Below are positions 1 to 5,736 of a stretch of 5,871 nucleotides of DNA, in pieces; position 1 is the stretch's first letter; every line of letters begins with the position of its first letter. The stretch is from contig JADFWF010000235.1 of NCBI GenBank assembly GCA_015222965.1, positions 1 through 5,871 on the forward strand, written 5' to 3'. The position numbers and the translations under genes are program-made. Origin of the DNA: Pseudomonadota bacterium. GTDB taxonomy: Bacteria > Pseudomonadota > Gammaproteobacteria > SZUA-229. A model generated the notes under the pieces. The model saw only the letters and a list, made by a program, of their open reading frames with translations, had not been told where the DNA came from and ran no database searches.

Positions 1-20
1 AGCTGATATTCAGGCTGAGC

Positions 21-377
21 TTATTGGCGGATTAATTTAGTAATTAATCTATTATCCTTGAGTAACTCCGCTTCACCTTTTGCCATAACTCTGATCTGGT
101 ATTTTACCTTTGTATCTGTATCAGCCAGATGTACACACTCCATTTCTAACTTTTTATTATCTAATCCCCACCAGCCACATTGCATGACGGGATCGATCGA
201 TCCTGCTGAATAAAACAAAACTTTTGGTTCAAAAAAAACAGTAATTTTATTAATATTATCCTCATTATCCGTGGTTGATAACCATTCACCAGTGCCGGGA
301 TGAGGACCACAGGCACTCAAGAAACTACCAGTAATAAAAATCAGGATTAAATTTCTAAATATTTTAAGGTTAAACAT
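21..377 (-). CDS. Small outer-membrane-type lipoprotein of unknown function
   Basis: A 118-residue exported protein. A signal peptide has basic residues (K5, R8), a hydrophobic core at about 9-19 and a lipobox L20-S21-A22-C23. Cleavage before C23 would leave a 96-residue lipidated protein with Gly at position +2, so retention in the inner membrane is not indicated. The mature part has two cysteines (C67 in MQCGWW and C81 in MECVH) that could form a disulfide in the periplasm. Its mixed beta-like pattern (GTGEWLS..., ITVFFEPKVLFYS) fits a small beta-rich fold, but I recognise no family. It starts 10 bases after the norD stop with an AGAGA ribosome site, so it is probably co-transcribed. It is clearly more AT-rich than norD. 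The stop is at 21-23, and only 20 bases remain before the window edge, so any terminator is out of view. Confidence 0.82.
   Translation of the reverse strand: MFNLKIFRNLILIFITGSFLSACGPHPGTGEWLSTTDNEDNINKITVFFEPKVLFYSAGSIDPVMQCGWWGLDNKKLEMECVHLADTDTKVKYQIRVMAKGEAELLKDNRLITKLIRQ
190..203. repeat. 14-bp perfect palindrome inside the lipoprotein gene
   Basis: GGATCGATCGATCC is its own reverse complement and holds three overlapping GATC sites. It lies within the coding region (codons for GSIDP). It may be chance, and no regulatory role is claimed. Confidence 0.4.
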
Positions 378-387
378 GAGTGATCTC

Positions 388-2241
388 TTAGTTTGTTAGT
401 CTTAAATATAACAGCGGCAATTTACGTGGCAGTTCTTCGGCATTGTGAATCAGTACATAGGAGCGGCTGCCAAATAGATAGGGTAGGTAGTCTTCTGCTC
501 GTTCATCTATGGTGACACAGAAAGGGCGTAAACCCAATCTCTCTGCTTCAAGTACTGCCATGCGGGTATCTTCTATGCCGTAACGGCCTTCATATTTATC
601 CAGATCATTGGGTTTGCCATCGGTAAGTATGAGCAGCAGCTTTTGACTGGAAGGTTCTTTTATCAGCAACTGTGTGGCATGACGTATGGCTGCCCCCATG
701 CGGGTGTAATAACCGGGGCGAACGGCATCAATATGGCCGCGGATATTGTCGTCGTAGTTCTCGTTAAAATTTTTGATGTTGTAGAAACGTACATGGTTTC
801 GATTACGTGAGGAGAAACCGTGTAGAGCGAAACGATCACCGGTTGCCGTCAGGGCTTCTGCAAACAGGTAGAGTGAATCACGGATAACATCGATGACGCG
901 GGCATTATTGTTTATGTGCGCATCAGTGGACAGTGAAAGATCTGCGAGTAGCAAACAGGAGAGGTCACGGCTGAGATTGCGTACGTCGCGATACACAGGC
1001 GTGTCGCTATTTACATGGCCCTGTTTGCGGTCGGTAAGAAAGCTGATGTAGTTTTCGAGATCGAGCTCGCTGCCTTCATTCTGTCGGTTGACCCAGTGTC
1101 TCTGTGGTCGCAGGGACTCAAACTGACGACGAATTTTATGTGCTTGCGGGCGTAATCTTGCGGGCAGTTCCATGGCTTCAGCGTGCCGTGATGTCATGAC
1201 CTGAAGTCGGCAATGATCTTTTTGCAAAAGCTGCTTTTTGTAATCCCATTCATCGATAGCAATGCCTTCGGCTAATACGATGTCATCATATTCTTCAGAT
1301 GGCAGGTCGAGGTCCAGTTTGATCTTACCGGCCGTGGTTTCACTGTCCTGGGCAAGTGTAATGTTATCCATGTCTTCGGCTGTCTGCATGGTGTTGTCAT
1401 CGTCATCATCGACACTGGTACGGTCAACTTTGGTGTATTCTGCCCAGCTCCATAGAGTTTCCAGGCGAAAACTCATCAGGCCATCTTTACCATCGGGTAA
1501 CTCAGTGCGGTTTCCCTGTTTGCGTTTTTCCTGCTTTTTCTGTTCCTGCTTCGCTTGCTCGTCGTCAGTTTGTTCCGGCAGGTCGGGGTCATTTGGCTGT
1601 GCACCTTTGGTGATTTCCTGATGTGGTGGTGACGGGTGCAACCAGAGTGTTACAGGCTGCGGAGGATGTTTGGCGTATTCAAGTTTGATATTTTTATCAG
1701 GGTCAGACAATGCCTGACGGATACTTGTTTCCTGGCTGGCTTCCCTTGTGGGGAGTTTATCCGGATCCGGGCGTTGCTTTAGATGTGCCTGCAACAGGTT
1801 CTGATAACGGCTCTGTAAACCCGGCCAAATTTTCAGTGTCTCACGGGTGCGGTTTTGATTTCTGCTGATCCAGTCAGAGTTATTGCCTGTTGTAATTTCC
1901 GGGATGACGGAGAGTGCAGTTAGCCACAGGTAAAGATCACGGTTGAGTTCTTTGCTGGGAAACAGGGCGATACTGTCGGGTAGTCGCAGTGTCTCTTCAT
2001 CACGCCATGCATATTGTGTTTTTTTGCCGGTGCCGGCGATGCGTTGCAATATCGAACGCCGGGCATGGATCTCGGAGTCGGTCGCATTCTCGATACGTAG
2101 TCCACCTTCACCACCCAGCGCACGGAAGAAAATACCGGCAGTACGGCGTATTTCATCCAGATGCACGATCGCTTCGGGGTAGTGCTTATTGGCACTGTTG
2201 GTGATGAAGCTATCCCAGATTTTTCCGACGAATTCTTCCAT
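388..2241 (-). CDS. norD: NorD, VWA-domain protein for NO reductase maturation
   Basis: A 617-residue soluble protein, close to the usual NorD length. An N-terminal helical region (about 1-205) is followed by a low-complexity charged linker: Q/K/E-rich at 222-245 and a D5 run at 278-282. After a further acidic stretch (about 308-335) and a basic R-rich region (361-386), a C-terminal von Willebrand factor A domain spans about 425-615. The MIDAS metal site is complete: D434-L-S436-L-S438, T513 in YYTRMGAA, and D541 in LILTDGKPND. The LTDGKPND block followed by the tyrosine-rich DKYEGRYGIEDTR is a NorD hallmark. NorD is the adaptor partner of NorQ and is required to activate NorB, presumably by docking the AAA+ ring on the membrane enzyme at its cytoplasmic face. 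The ATG at 2241 is four bases after the zinc-ribbon stop, with no good ribosome site, suggesting coupling. No membrane helix is seen. Confidence 0.95.
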   Translation of the reverse strand: MEEFVGKIWDSFITNSANKHYPEAIVHLDEIRRTAGIFFRALGGEGGLRIENATDSEIHARRSILQRIAGTGKKTQYAWRDEETLRLPDSIALFPSKELNRDLYLWLTALSVIPEITTGNNSDWISRNQNRTRETLKIWPGLQSRYQNLLQAHLKQRPDPDKLPTREASQETSIRQALSDPDKNIKLEYAKHPPQPVTLWLHPSPPHQEITKGAQPNDPDLPEQTDDEQAKQEQKKQEKRKQGNRTELPDGKDGLMSFRLETLWSWAEYTKVDRTSVDDDDDNTMQTAEDMDNITLAQDSETTAGKIKLDLDLPSEEYDDIVLAEGIAIDEWDYKKQLLQKDHCRLQVMTSRHAEAMELPARLRPQAHKIRRQFESLRPQRHWVNRQNEGSELDLENYISFLTDRKQGHVNSDTPVYRDVRNLSRDLSCLLLADLSLSTDAHINNNARVIDVIRDSLYLFAEALTATGDRFALHGFSSRNRNHVRFYNIKNFNENYDDNIRGHIDAVRPGYYTRMGAAIRHATQLLIKEPSSQKLLLILTDGKPNDLDKYEGRYGIEDTRMAVLEAERLGLRPFCVTIDERAEDYLPYLFGSRSYVLIHNAEELPRKLPLLYLRLTN

Positions 2242-2245
2242 AAGC

Positions 2246-2446
2246 TTATTTGATGAAATGTGTCCAGTCAGGTGGCAGCCAGATAATCATGATGATACAA
2301 AAAATAACCAGAGCGATAAAAAACAATTTAAACTTTTTTAATGGCGATCGACCTAAGTCAGGCGGCAAAGGAATGCCACAATGAGAACAATATTCCTTGT
2401 CCGTATTTATCTCGCCACCACAATGTTTACAAGTAAGTTTTTTCAT
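2246..2446 (-). CDS. Zinc-ribbon single-helix membrane miniprotein
   Basis: A 66-residue protein with an N-terminal zinc-ribbon knuckle pair, C6-x-x-C9 and C20-x-x-C23 (CKHCGG and CSHCGI), then a basic linker (about 33-40, RSPLKKFK), one membrane helix at about 39-57 and a short WLPPDWTHFIK tail. Four cysteines in two CxxC pairs are typical of the small zinc-ribbon domains often fused to membrane segments. The basic linker predicts that the ribbon is cytoplasmic. The gene fits tightly between the second subunit IV-like gene (24 bases) and norD (4 bases). It is noticeably more AT-rich than norD and has no strong ribosome site. Function unknown. Metal binding beside an iron-inserting NorQ/NorD system is suggestive, but such ribbons usually have a structural zinc. 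Confidence 0.8.
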   Translation of the reverse strand: MKKLTCKHCGGEINTDKEYCSHCGIPLPPDLGRSPLKKFKLFFIALVIFCIIMIIWLPPDWTHFIK

Positions 2447-2470
2447 TTAAAATTATTCATTGTCTTTATT

Positions 2471-2761
2471 TTAAAGCTCCGTCAATGTGGCAATCTGTTC
2501 CGGGAACAGATAAACCAGGATAATCAAAGCAGGTATCACGTAAAAATACATCCGCATCAGTGCACGTAAGATGACGTGCGACTCTTTAAGCTCCATAAAA
2601 TAGTCAACGATAATGCGGCCCTTGATGGCGAGCACGATCGCCATGATGGAAATACTGTACAGTCCGGGTGTAACCTGTTCTGCCATGTAGGCACTAAACA
2701 AGGTCAGGACCACGAGCAACAGCCATAGAGCGCCAATAAGTTTTTTAGTCGTCATCTGCAT
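2471..2761 (-). CDS. Small cytochrome c oxidase subunit IV-like (NorF-like) membrane protein (copy 2)
   Basis: A 96-residue membrane protein with three predicted helices (about 8-26, 32-52 and 66-86). It carries IKGRIIVDYFMELKES at 46-61, the subunit IV signature (K47, D53, F55-M56-E57-L58), also seen as RDFMELRG in the 86-residue copy at 4406-4666. The ATG at 2761 shares one base with the stop of the preceding norE homologue (TAATG), so it is probably translationally coupled to it. An internal ATG at 2755 (MTTKKLIG) could also serve, as neither has a clear Shine-Dalgarno sequence. It most likely forms a pair with the adjacent NorE-like protein, parallel to the first pair. Confidence 0.83.
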   Translation of the reverse strand: MQMTTKKLIGALWLLLVVLTLFSAYMAEQVTPGLYSISIMAIVLAIKGRIIVDYFMELKESHVILRALMRMYFYVIPALIILVYLFPEQIATLTEL

Positions 2762-3357
2762 TATCGGATCACATACAGTAAGGGGAAGATGGTGATCCAG
2801 GCAAGATCGATCATGTGCCAGTACAGTGCGACGTTTATCAGGCCCTCATGTTCCTGCTGTGTATATATACCTGTGTTAAGACGATAGATAACCCAGGCAA
2901 TGGCGGCGCTTCCCCAAGCAACATGCAATAAGTGATTGAAGGTAACGTAATAATAAACCGCATAAAAAATATTCGTTTCGGTCGAAAGACCCTGTGCGGT
3001 ATTCCACTCATATTCAAAATATTTAATGATCAGGTAGAGAACACCGCAACTGACTGCACCCCATAACCAGCGTGCACTTTTTTCAGGATGGTTTTCACGT
3101 ATGGCGATAACCGCGCGAACAACAAAAAAACTGCTGGTCAGCATGATCAGCGTATTACTGGCACCAGCCACTGTACTTAGTTTTGGCGGCCCTTCATCGA
3201 AGGCGACAGGGTTGTGTACTTTGGCGAGAAAATAGACGATGAACATGATGGCAAACTCGCTCATCTCCGCCAGTATCGCTGCCCAGATAGCCATGTTACC
3301 CGGGATTTTATGGGTATTTGTGGTCAGGGAAAGGGGCGGGAGAACTGCTTCAGTCAT
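2761..3357 (-). CDS. norE: NorE-like protein, cytochrome c oxidase subunit III family (copy 2)
   Basis: A 198-residue five-helix member of the subunit III superfamily with the same landmarks as the copy at 4663-5253: PGNMAIW near the first helix, membrane glutamate E31 (LAEMSEFAI), A-S-NTL and FFVVRA (66-82), RWLW, GLSTETNIFY, N-H-L-L-H-V (H142, H145) and the C-terminal YWHMIDLAWI-x-x-FPLLYVIR. By eye it shares roughly a third of its positions with copy 1, concentrated in these blocks, so this is an old paralogue and not a recent duplication. Differences include FH-FLHV versus NH-LLHV and a longer, proline-containing loop after the first helix. It starts at ATG 3357, 18 bases after the 67-residue gene, with only a weak AGTAAAG-type ribosome site. 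The stop overlaps the next start as TAATG. A role alongside NO reductase is inferred from context; it could serve another haem-copper enzyme. Confidence 0.86.
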   Translation of the reverse strand: MTEAVLPPLSLTTNTHKIPGNMAIWAAILAEMSEFAIMFIVYFLAKVHNPVAFDEGPPKLSTVAGASNTLIMLTSSFFVVRAVIAIRENHPEKSARWLWGAVSCGVLYLIIKYFEYEWNTAQGLSTETNIFYAVYYYVTFNHLLHVAWGSAAIAWVIYRLNTGIYTQQEHEGLINVALYWHMIDLAWITIFPLLYVIR

Positions 3358-3375
3358 TGGCTTTACTGTGTTTGT

Positions 3376-3579
3376 TTACACAGCTTCGGGTTCGTCCAGC
3401 AAGCGCCCGATCAATGGGTAGGAGAAATCCAGACCTTTGATCGCCGATGATCTTTCATAACGCAGAAAATAAAGTATCCATAACGCCAGATAAAAAACGC
3501 CGACAAAAAGCAGGTTGCCGATATAAAAATCCTCTGCGTATGCTGCGGTATGATCACTGGAGGACAGTTTTTTTGTCAC
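3376..3579 (-). CDS. 67-residue single-helix membrane protein, GTG start
   Basis: A small protein with a polar N-terminus (1-17, ending YAEDFY), one hydrophobic helix at about 19-39 (IGNLLFVGVFYLALWILYFL) and a basic then acidic tail (RYERSSAIKGLDFSYP to LDEPEAV), suggesting an N-out, C-in membrane anchor by the positive-inside rule. It starts with GTG, one base after the norQ TAA. The start is supported by a GGAG at plus-strand 3590-3593, nine to ten bases upstream and inside the norQ coding end, the best ribosome site in the window. No family is recognised. It precedes the second norE homologue by 18 bases, so it may be a small accessory subunit of that NorE/subunit IV-like module or a NorB assembly factor. 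Confidence 0.78.
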   Translation of the reverse strand: MTKKLSSSDHTAAYAEDFYIGNLLFVGVFYLALWILYFLRYERSSAIKGLDFSYPLIGRLLDEPEAV

Positions 3580-3580
3580 T

Positions 3581-4378
3581 TTAAGTTGTCTCCATTTTTG
3601 CGCGAACCACTTCCATTAAGGCTTCGACGGTTTCATCTTCGTCACTGAGCGGTTCTACGATAGCCGCACGGCATGCCTCTATCGGATCGAGGCCGGATTT
3701 GATCAGGGTGGCGGCATACACGAGTAAACGTGTTGATGCAGATTCTTCCAGGTCGTGATCTTTTAACACGCGTAAGGCATGTGCCAGTTCTATCAATTGT
3801 GTGGCGGTTGTTTTGTCTATCTCTGTTTCTTTCTGAACGATGCTTATCTCTGTCTCGATATCAGGGTAGTCAAAACGCATGGCCACGAAACGCTGGCGAG
3901 TAGACGGTTTCATGCCTTTGAGTAAATTTTGATAACCGGGATTGTATGAAACTACCAGCATGAACTCAGGTGACGCCTGTAACACTTCGCCGGTTCGCTC
4001 GATGGGCAGTATACGTCGATCATCGGAGAGAGGGTGCAGGACAACCGTGGTGTCTTTTCGAGCTTCGACGACTTCATCAAGATAACAGATGGCGCCTTCA
4101 CGAACAGCTTTGCTCAGGGGGCCGTCATGCCAGTAAGTCTCACCGTCACCGATCAGATGCCTGCCGACCAGATCCGCAGCGGTGAGATCATCGTGGCAGG
4201 CGATGGTGTATAGCGGACGCCCGAGCTTCGCCGCCATGTGCTGGATAAAGCGGGTCTTGCCACAACCGGTCGGGCCTTTGATAAGCAGCGGCAACTGGTT
4301 GTTGTATGCATGTTCGAATAATTCAACTTCGCTATTCTGGCTTTGGTAATAGGGAATGTCGTTCATTGGCTTGCTCAT
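3581..4378 (-). CDS. norQ: NorQ, MoxR-family AAA+ ATPase for NO reductase maturation
   Basis: A 265-residue soluble AAA+ protein of the CbbQ/NirQ/NorQ group and of usual family length. Visible motifs are Walker A GPTGCGKT (35-42), Walker B AICYLDE (96-102, D101/E102), sensor 1 SYNPGYQ (N146), candidate arginine fingers in STRQRF (R161, R163) and a sensor 2-type arginine in STRLLV (R217), followed by the helical CbbQ C-terminal region. NorQ works with the VWA protein NorD. ATP hydrolysis by the ring is thought to remodel NorB so that non-haem iron can be inserted into the active site. ATG 4378 is used; ATG 4366 (MNDIPYYQ) is a possible alternative, and neither has a strong ribosome site. The gene starts 27 bases after the subunit IV-like gene, and its stop is one base from the GTG of the next gene. 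Unusually, norD is not adjacent but four genes further on. Confidence 0.95.
   Translation of the reverse strand: MSKPMNDIPYYQSQNSEVELFEHAYNNQLPLLIKGPTGCGKTRFIQHMAAKLGRPLYTIACHDDLTAADLVGRHLIGDGETYWHDGPLSKAVREGAICYLDEVVEARKDTTVVLHPLSDDRRILPIERTGEVLQASPEFMLVVSYNPGYQNLLKGMKPSTRQRFVAMRFDYPDIETEISIVQKETEIDKTTATQLIELAHALRVLKDHDLEESASTRLLVYAATLIKSGLDPIEACRAAIVEPLSDEDETVEALMEVVRAKMETT
3588..3593 (-). promoter_or_regulatory. Ribosome binding site supporting the GTG start at 3579
   Basis: The minus strand reads GGAGAC here, inside the last codons of norQ, with about nine bases to the GTG start of the 67-residue gene. This decides the non-ATG start and makes coupling to norQ translation likely. Confidence 0.65.
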
Positions 4379-4405
4379 AAGATTAGTGTTTATGATAAAT
4401 ATCGT

Positions 4406-4666
4406 TTAAAGACTGATAAGGTAAGTGATGGCGATGCCAGTGATGACAATAAGCAGCCAGCCATACATGATCACTCGCCAGAGTAATGACACACCGCGCA
4501 ACTCCATAAAGTCACGGATAATAAATGTTGCTTTCGCAGCAGCGGTAATTAATAAAAAGGAGACCACTGCGACACCGCTATATCCGAGTTTTCCTATGGC
4601 ATAGGTAGTCATCGTTAGCAGCAGCATGCTCAGCCACAGGGTATGAATGTTGTAGAGTTTATTCAT
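4406..4666 (-). CDS. Small cytochrome c oxidase subunit IV-like (NorF-like) membrane protein (copy 1)
   Basis: An 86-residue hydrophobic protein with three predicted helices (about 8-27, 31-51 and 62-84). The central sequence K45-ATFII-R-D-FMEL (to L56) matches the K-x(5)-[RV]-D-x-F-M-E-L-type signature of prokaryotic cytochrome c oxidase subunit IV proteins, which sit beside subunit III in oxidase and nor clusters. It occupies the norF position directly after norE, but NorF proteins are short and variable, so I leave the symbol blank. Its ATG overlaps the norE stop by four bases (ATGA), a typical arrangement for translational coupling and partner proteins. It probably packs against the NorE-like protein in the inner membrane. 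A divergent counterpart with the same motif is found at 2471-2761. Confidence 0.83.
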   Translation of the reverse strand: MNKLYNIHTLWLSMLLLTMTTYAIGKLGYSGVAVVSFLLITAAAKATFIIRDFMELRGVSLLWRVIMYGWLLIVITGIAITYLISL

Positions 4667-5253
4667 CGGATGATATACACCAGTGGGAACAGGATGATCC
4701 AGACCAGGTCAACCATGTGCCAGTAAGACGCACCGGTTTCGATACCGATGTGATCCTGTGCGCTGTAGCCACCGCGTTGTGCTTTGATGACGATGGCAAG
4801 CAGGATGATCATGCCCAGGATCACATGCAGAAAATGAAACATCGTTAGAGACAGATAAAACATATAAAAGGTATTGGTGCTGAGGCCGATACCTTCTGAG
4901 AATTTATCGTAATACTCTAATGACTTTAACAGCAGGAATCCTGAGCCGCAGGCCAGCGATGCATATAACCAGCGTACACAGCTTTTAACATCATCGAGCC
5001 GGATAGCATGTATTGCACGCACCACAAAGTAACTTGCGGTGATCAGCAGCAGTGTATTGGCTGCCCCCAGCTCACGGTTGAGTGTCAGCTGATACTGATT
5101 GAACATGTCTACATTCTGTATCCGTACCACGGCGTAAGAAATAAAGGCGATGGCAAACACCAGCAACTCGGCAAAAATAAAAAACCAGATAGCAAAATCA
5201 CCGGGCAGCAGCCTCGGTAGTTCTTCATCGATTTCTGTTGTAGCTGTGTTCAT
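4663..5253 (-). CDS. norE: NorE-like protein, cytochrome c oxidase subunit III family (copy 1)
   Basis: A 196-residue integral membrane protein of the haem-copper oxidase subunit III superfamily in its short NorE form, with about five helices (roughly 20-43, 64-81, 93-110, 128-157 and 176-195) instead of the seven of classical CoxC. Family marks seen are a glutamate inside the first helix (E29 in IFAELLVF), ANTLLL followed by FVVRA (65-80), GLST-x-x-F-Y (123-130), F-H-F-L-H-V (H140, H143) and the C-terminal YWHMVDLVWI-x-x-FPLVYIIR. NorE proteins accompany NO reductase and are reported to raise its activity without being catalytic. The gene begins 27 bases after the three-helix gene. A GGAG sits 14 bases before the ATG, a longer spacing than usual. 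Its TGA overlaps the next gene's ATG as ATGA. A second homologue lies at 2761-3357. Confidence 0.88.
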   Translation of the reverse strand: MNTATTEIDEELPRLLPGDFAIWFFIFAELLVFAIAFISYAVVRIQNVDMFNQYQLTLNRELGAANTLLLITASYFVVRAIHAIRLDDVKSCVRWLYASLACGSGFLLLKSLEYYDKFSEGIGLSTNTFYMFYLSLTMFHFLHVILGMIILLAIVIKAQRGGYSAQDHIGIETGASYWHMVDLVWIILFPLVYIIR

Positions 5254-5280
5254 GTGTTTTGTGTTAGCTCCACAGCTGTA

Positions 5281-5649
5281 TTAATCCCACAACTGGTCGC
5301 CGGACCAGGCTCGTACCAGCGCCCATAGAGCAAAAACAATAAAGATGGTGTGCACGATGGTGAAATAGGAGATCACATAGACCCAGGTCCACGGTGAATC
5401 AAAACCACCCAGTAAAATCATCAGTGCGCTGACCAGGAACAGTACGGCTGCAGCGATCACGTTGATCTTCAGACCCAGGACTGCATGGTAGCGAGCAATC
5501 GTACCTGACTCTGTTTTTCTGTAGATCAGCACCAGGACGATAAAACTTATAACAGGCAGGATCGTCAGGTTGAGCAGAGAGACCAGCGCTGCGTCTGCTG
5601 CGCGTTTTAACTGTCGCTCCTCTTTGTTTACTGATCTCATCGGTTTCAT
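5281..5649 (-). CDS. Three-helix membrane protein of unknown function, first gene after norB
   Basis: A 122-residue protein with a short charged N-terminus (about 1-20, rich in K, R and E) and three predicted membrane helices at roughly 22-43, 60-81 and 88-112. It ends in a short tail (VRAWSGDQLWD). The loop before helix 2 reads ARYHAVLGLKINV, and the last helix runs into an aliphatic/W-A-x-x-R-A-W stretch. This layout recalls the DUF4870/Tic20-like small membrane protein fold, where an R-x-H-A motif precedes helix 2, but that is a resemblance by eye only. I do not recognise a function. It lies between the norB terminator and a norE homologue (27 bases away), which suggests a role in NO reductase assembly or stability. 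The start is uncertain: ATG at 5649 is chosen, ATG at 5640 (MRSVNKEE) is equally possible, and neither has a convincing Shine-Dalgarno sequence. Confidence 0.83.
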   Translation of the reverse strand: MKPMRSVNKEERQLKRAADAALVSLLNLTILPVISFIVLVLIYRKTESGTIARYHAVLGLKINVIAAAVLFLVSALMILLGGFDSPWTWVYVISYFTIVHTIFIVFALWALVRAWSGDQLWD

Positions 5650-5669
5650 CTGACTGATTTATCTGACTG
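5648..5669 (-). repeat. Short 9-bp direct repeat at the start of the three-helix gene
   Basis: The minus-strand nonamer CAGTCAGAT occurs twice, at plus-strand 5661-5669 and 5648-5656, with a 13-base period. The second copy supplies the AT of the chosen ATG start codon. It lies in the only intergenic gap of the window large enough for regulation. It could be an operator-like element or simple slippage. It matches no FNR/NNR-type box (TTGAT-N4-ATCAA), and I assign no function. Confidence 0.4.
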
Positions 5670-5685
5670 GGTTAATAGATACCAT

Positions 5686-5718
5686 AAAAAAATACCGCCT
5701 GAAGCGGCGGTACTTTTT
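5686..5718 (-). terminator. Rho-independent terminator after norB
   Basis: On the minus strand a perfect 7-bp GC-rich stem (TACCGCC pairing with GGCGGTA, plus-strand arms 5693-5699 and 5706-5712) encloses a 6-base loop and is followed directly by seven T residues (plus-strand A run 5686-5692). This is a textbook intrinsic terminator, 25 bases after the norB stop codon. The plus-strand side also has a T5 run (5714-5718), so the hairpin could work in both directions, although no plus-strand gene is seen here. It implies that norB ends one transcript, and that the genes at lower coordinates need readthrough or their own promoter. Confidence 0.88.
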
Positions 5719-5736
5719 CACGATAGCGCTAAGGAT

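Noticed and set aside
1..20. Possible start of a terminator or another gene left of the lipoprotein stop
   Set aside because: Only 20 bases are available, with short inverted CTGA/TCAG pieces but no GC-rich stem or T tract; nothing can be supported.
1262..1621. 119-residue plus-strand open frame opposite norD
   Set aside because: It is very serine-rich, lies wholly antisense to the well-supported norD linker region and shows no recognisable domain; it reads as a shadow of low-complexity coding sequence.
1920..2204. Three overlapping open frames of 71-91 residues on both strands within norD
   Set aside because: All overlap the conserved norD N-terminal coding region, have no ribosome sites or family features, and have compositions typical of frame shadows.
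2443..2460. Five-codon mini-ORF (ATG at 2460, TGA overlapping the zinc-ribbon ATG) that could be a leader peptide
   Set aside because: It has only a weak AAAG upstream and an AT-rich context in which such mini-frames arise by chance. Coupling is possible but not supported.
3214..3450. Plus-strand open frames of 60-78 residues opposite the second norE copy and the 67-aa gene
   Set aside because: They are antisense to genes with clear family motifs and lack any domain or ribosome site.
2471..5253. Recent tandem duplication of the norE module
   Set aside because: The two NorE-like proteins differ at most positions outside conserved blocks and no long nucleotide identity is visible between the copies, so a recent duplication does not fit.
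5650..5736. FNR/NNR/DNR-type box or sigma-70 promoter in the gap after norB
   Set aside because: No TTGAT-N4-ATCAA-like palindrome was found, and the only -35/-10-like combination (TTCAGG ... TATCTA) overlaps the terminator stem and is weak.
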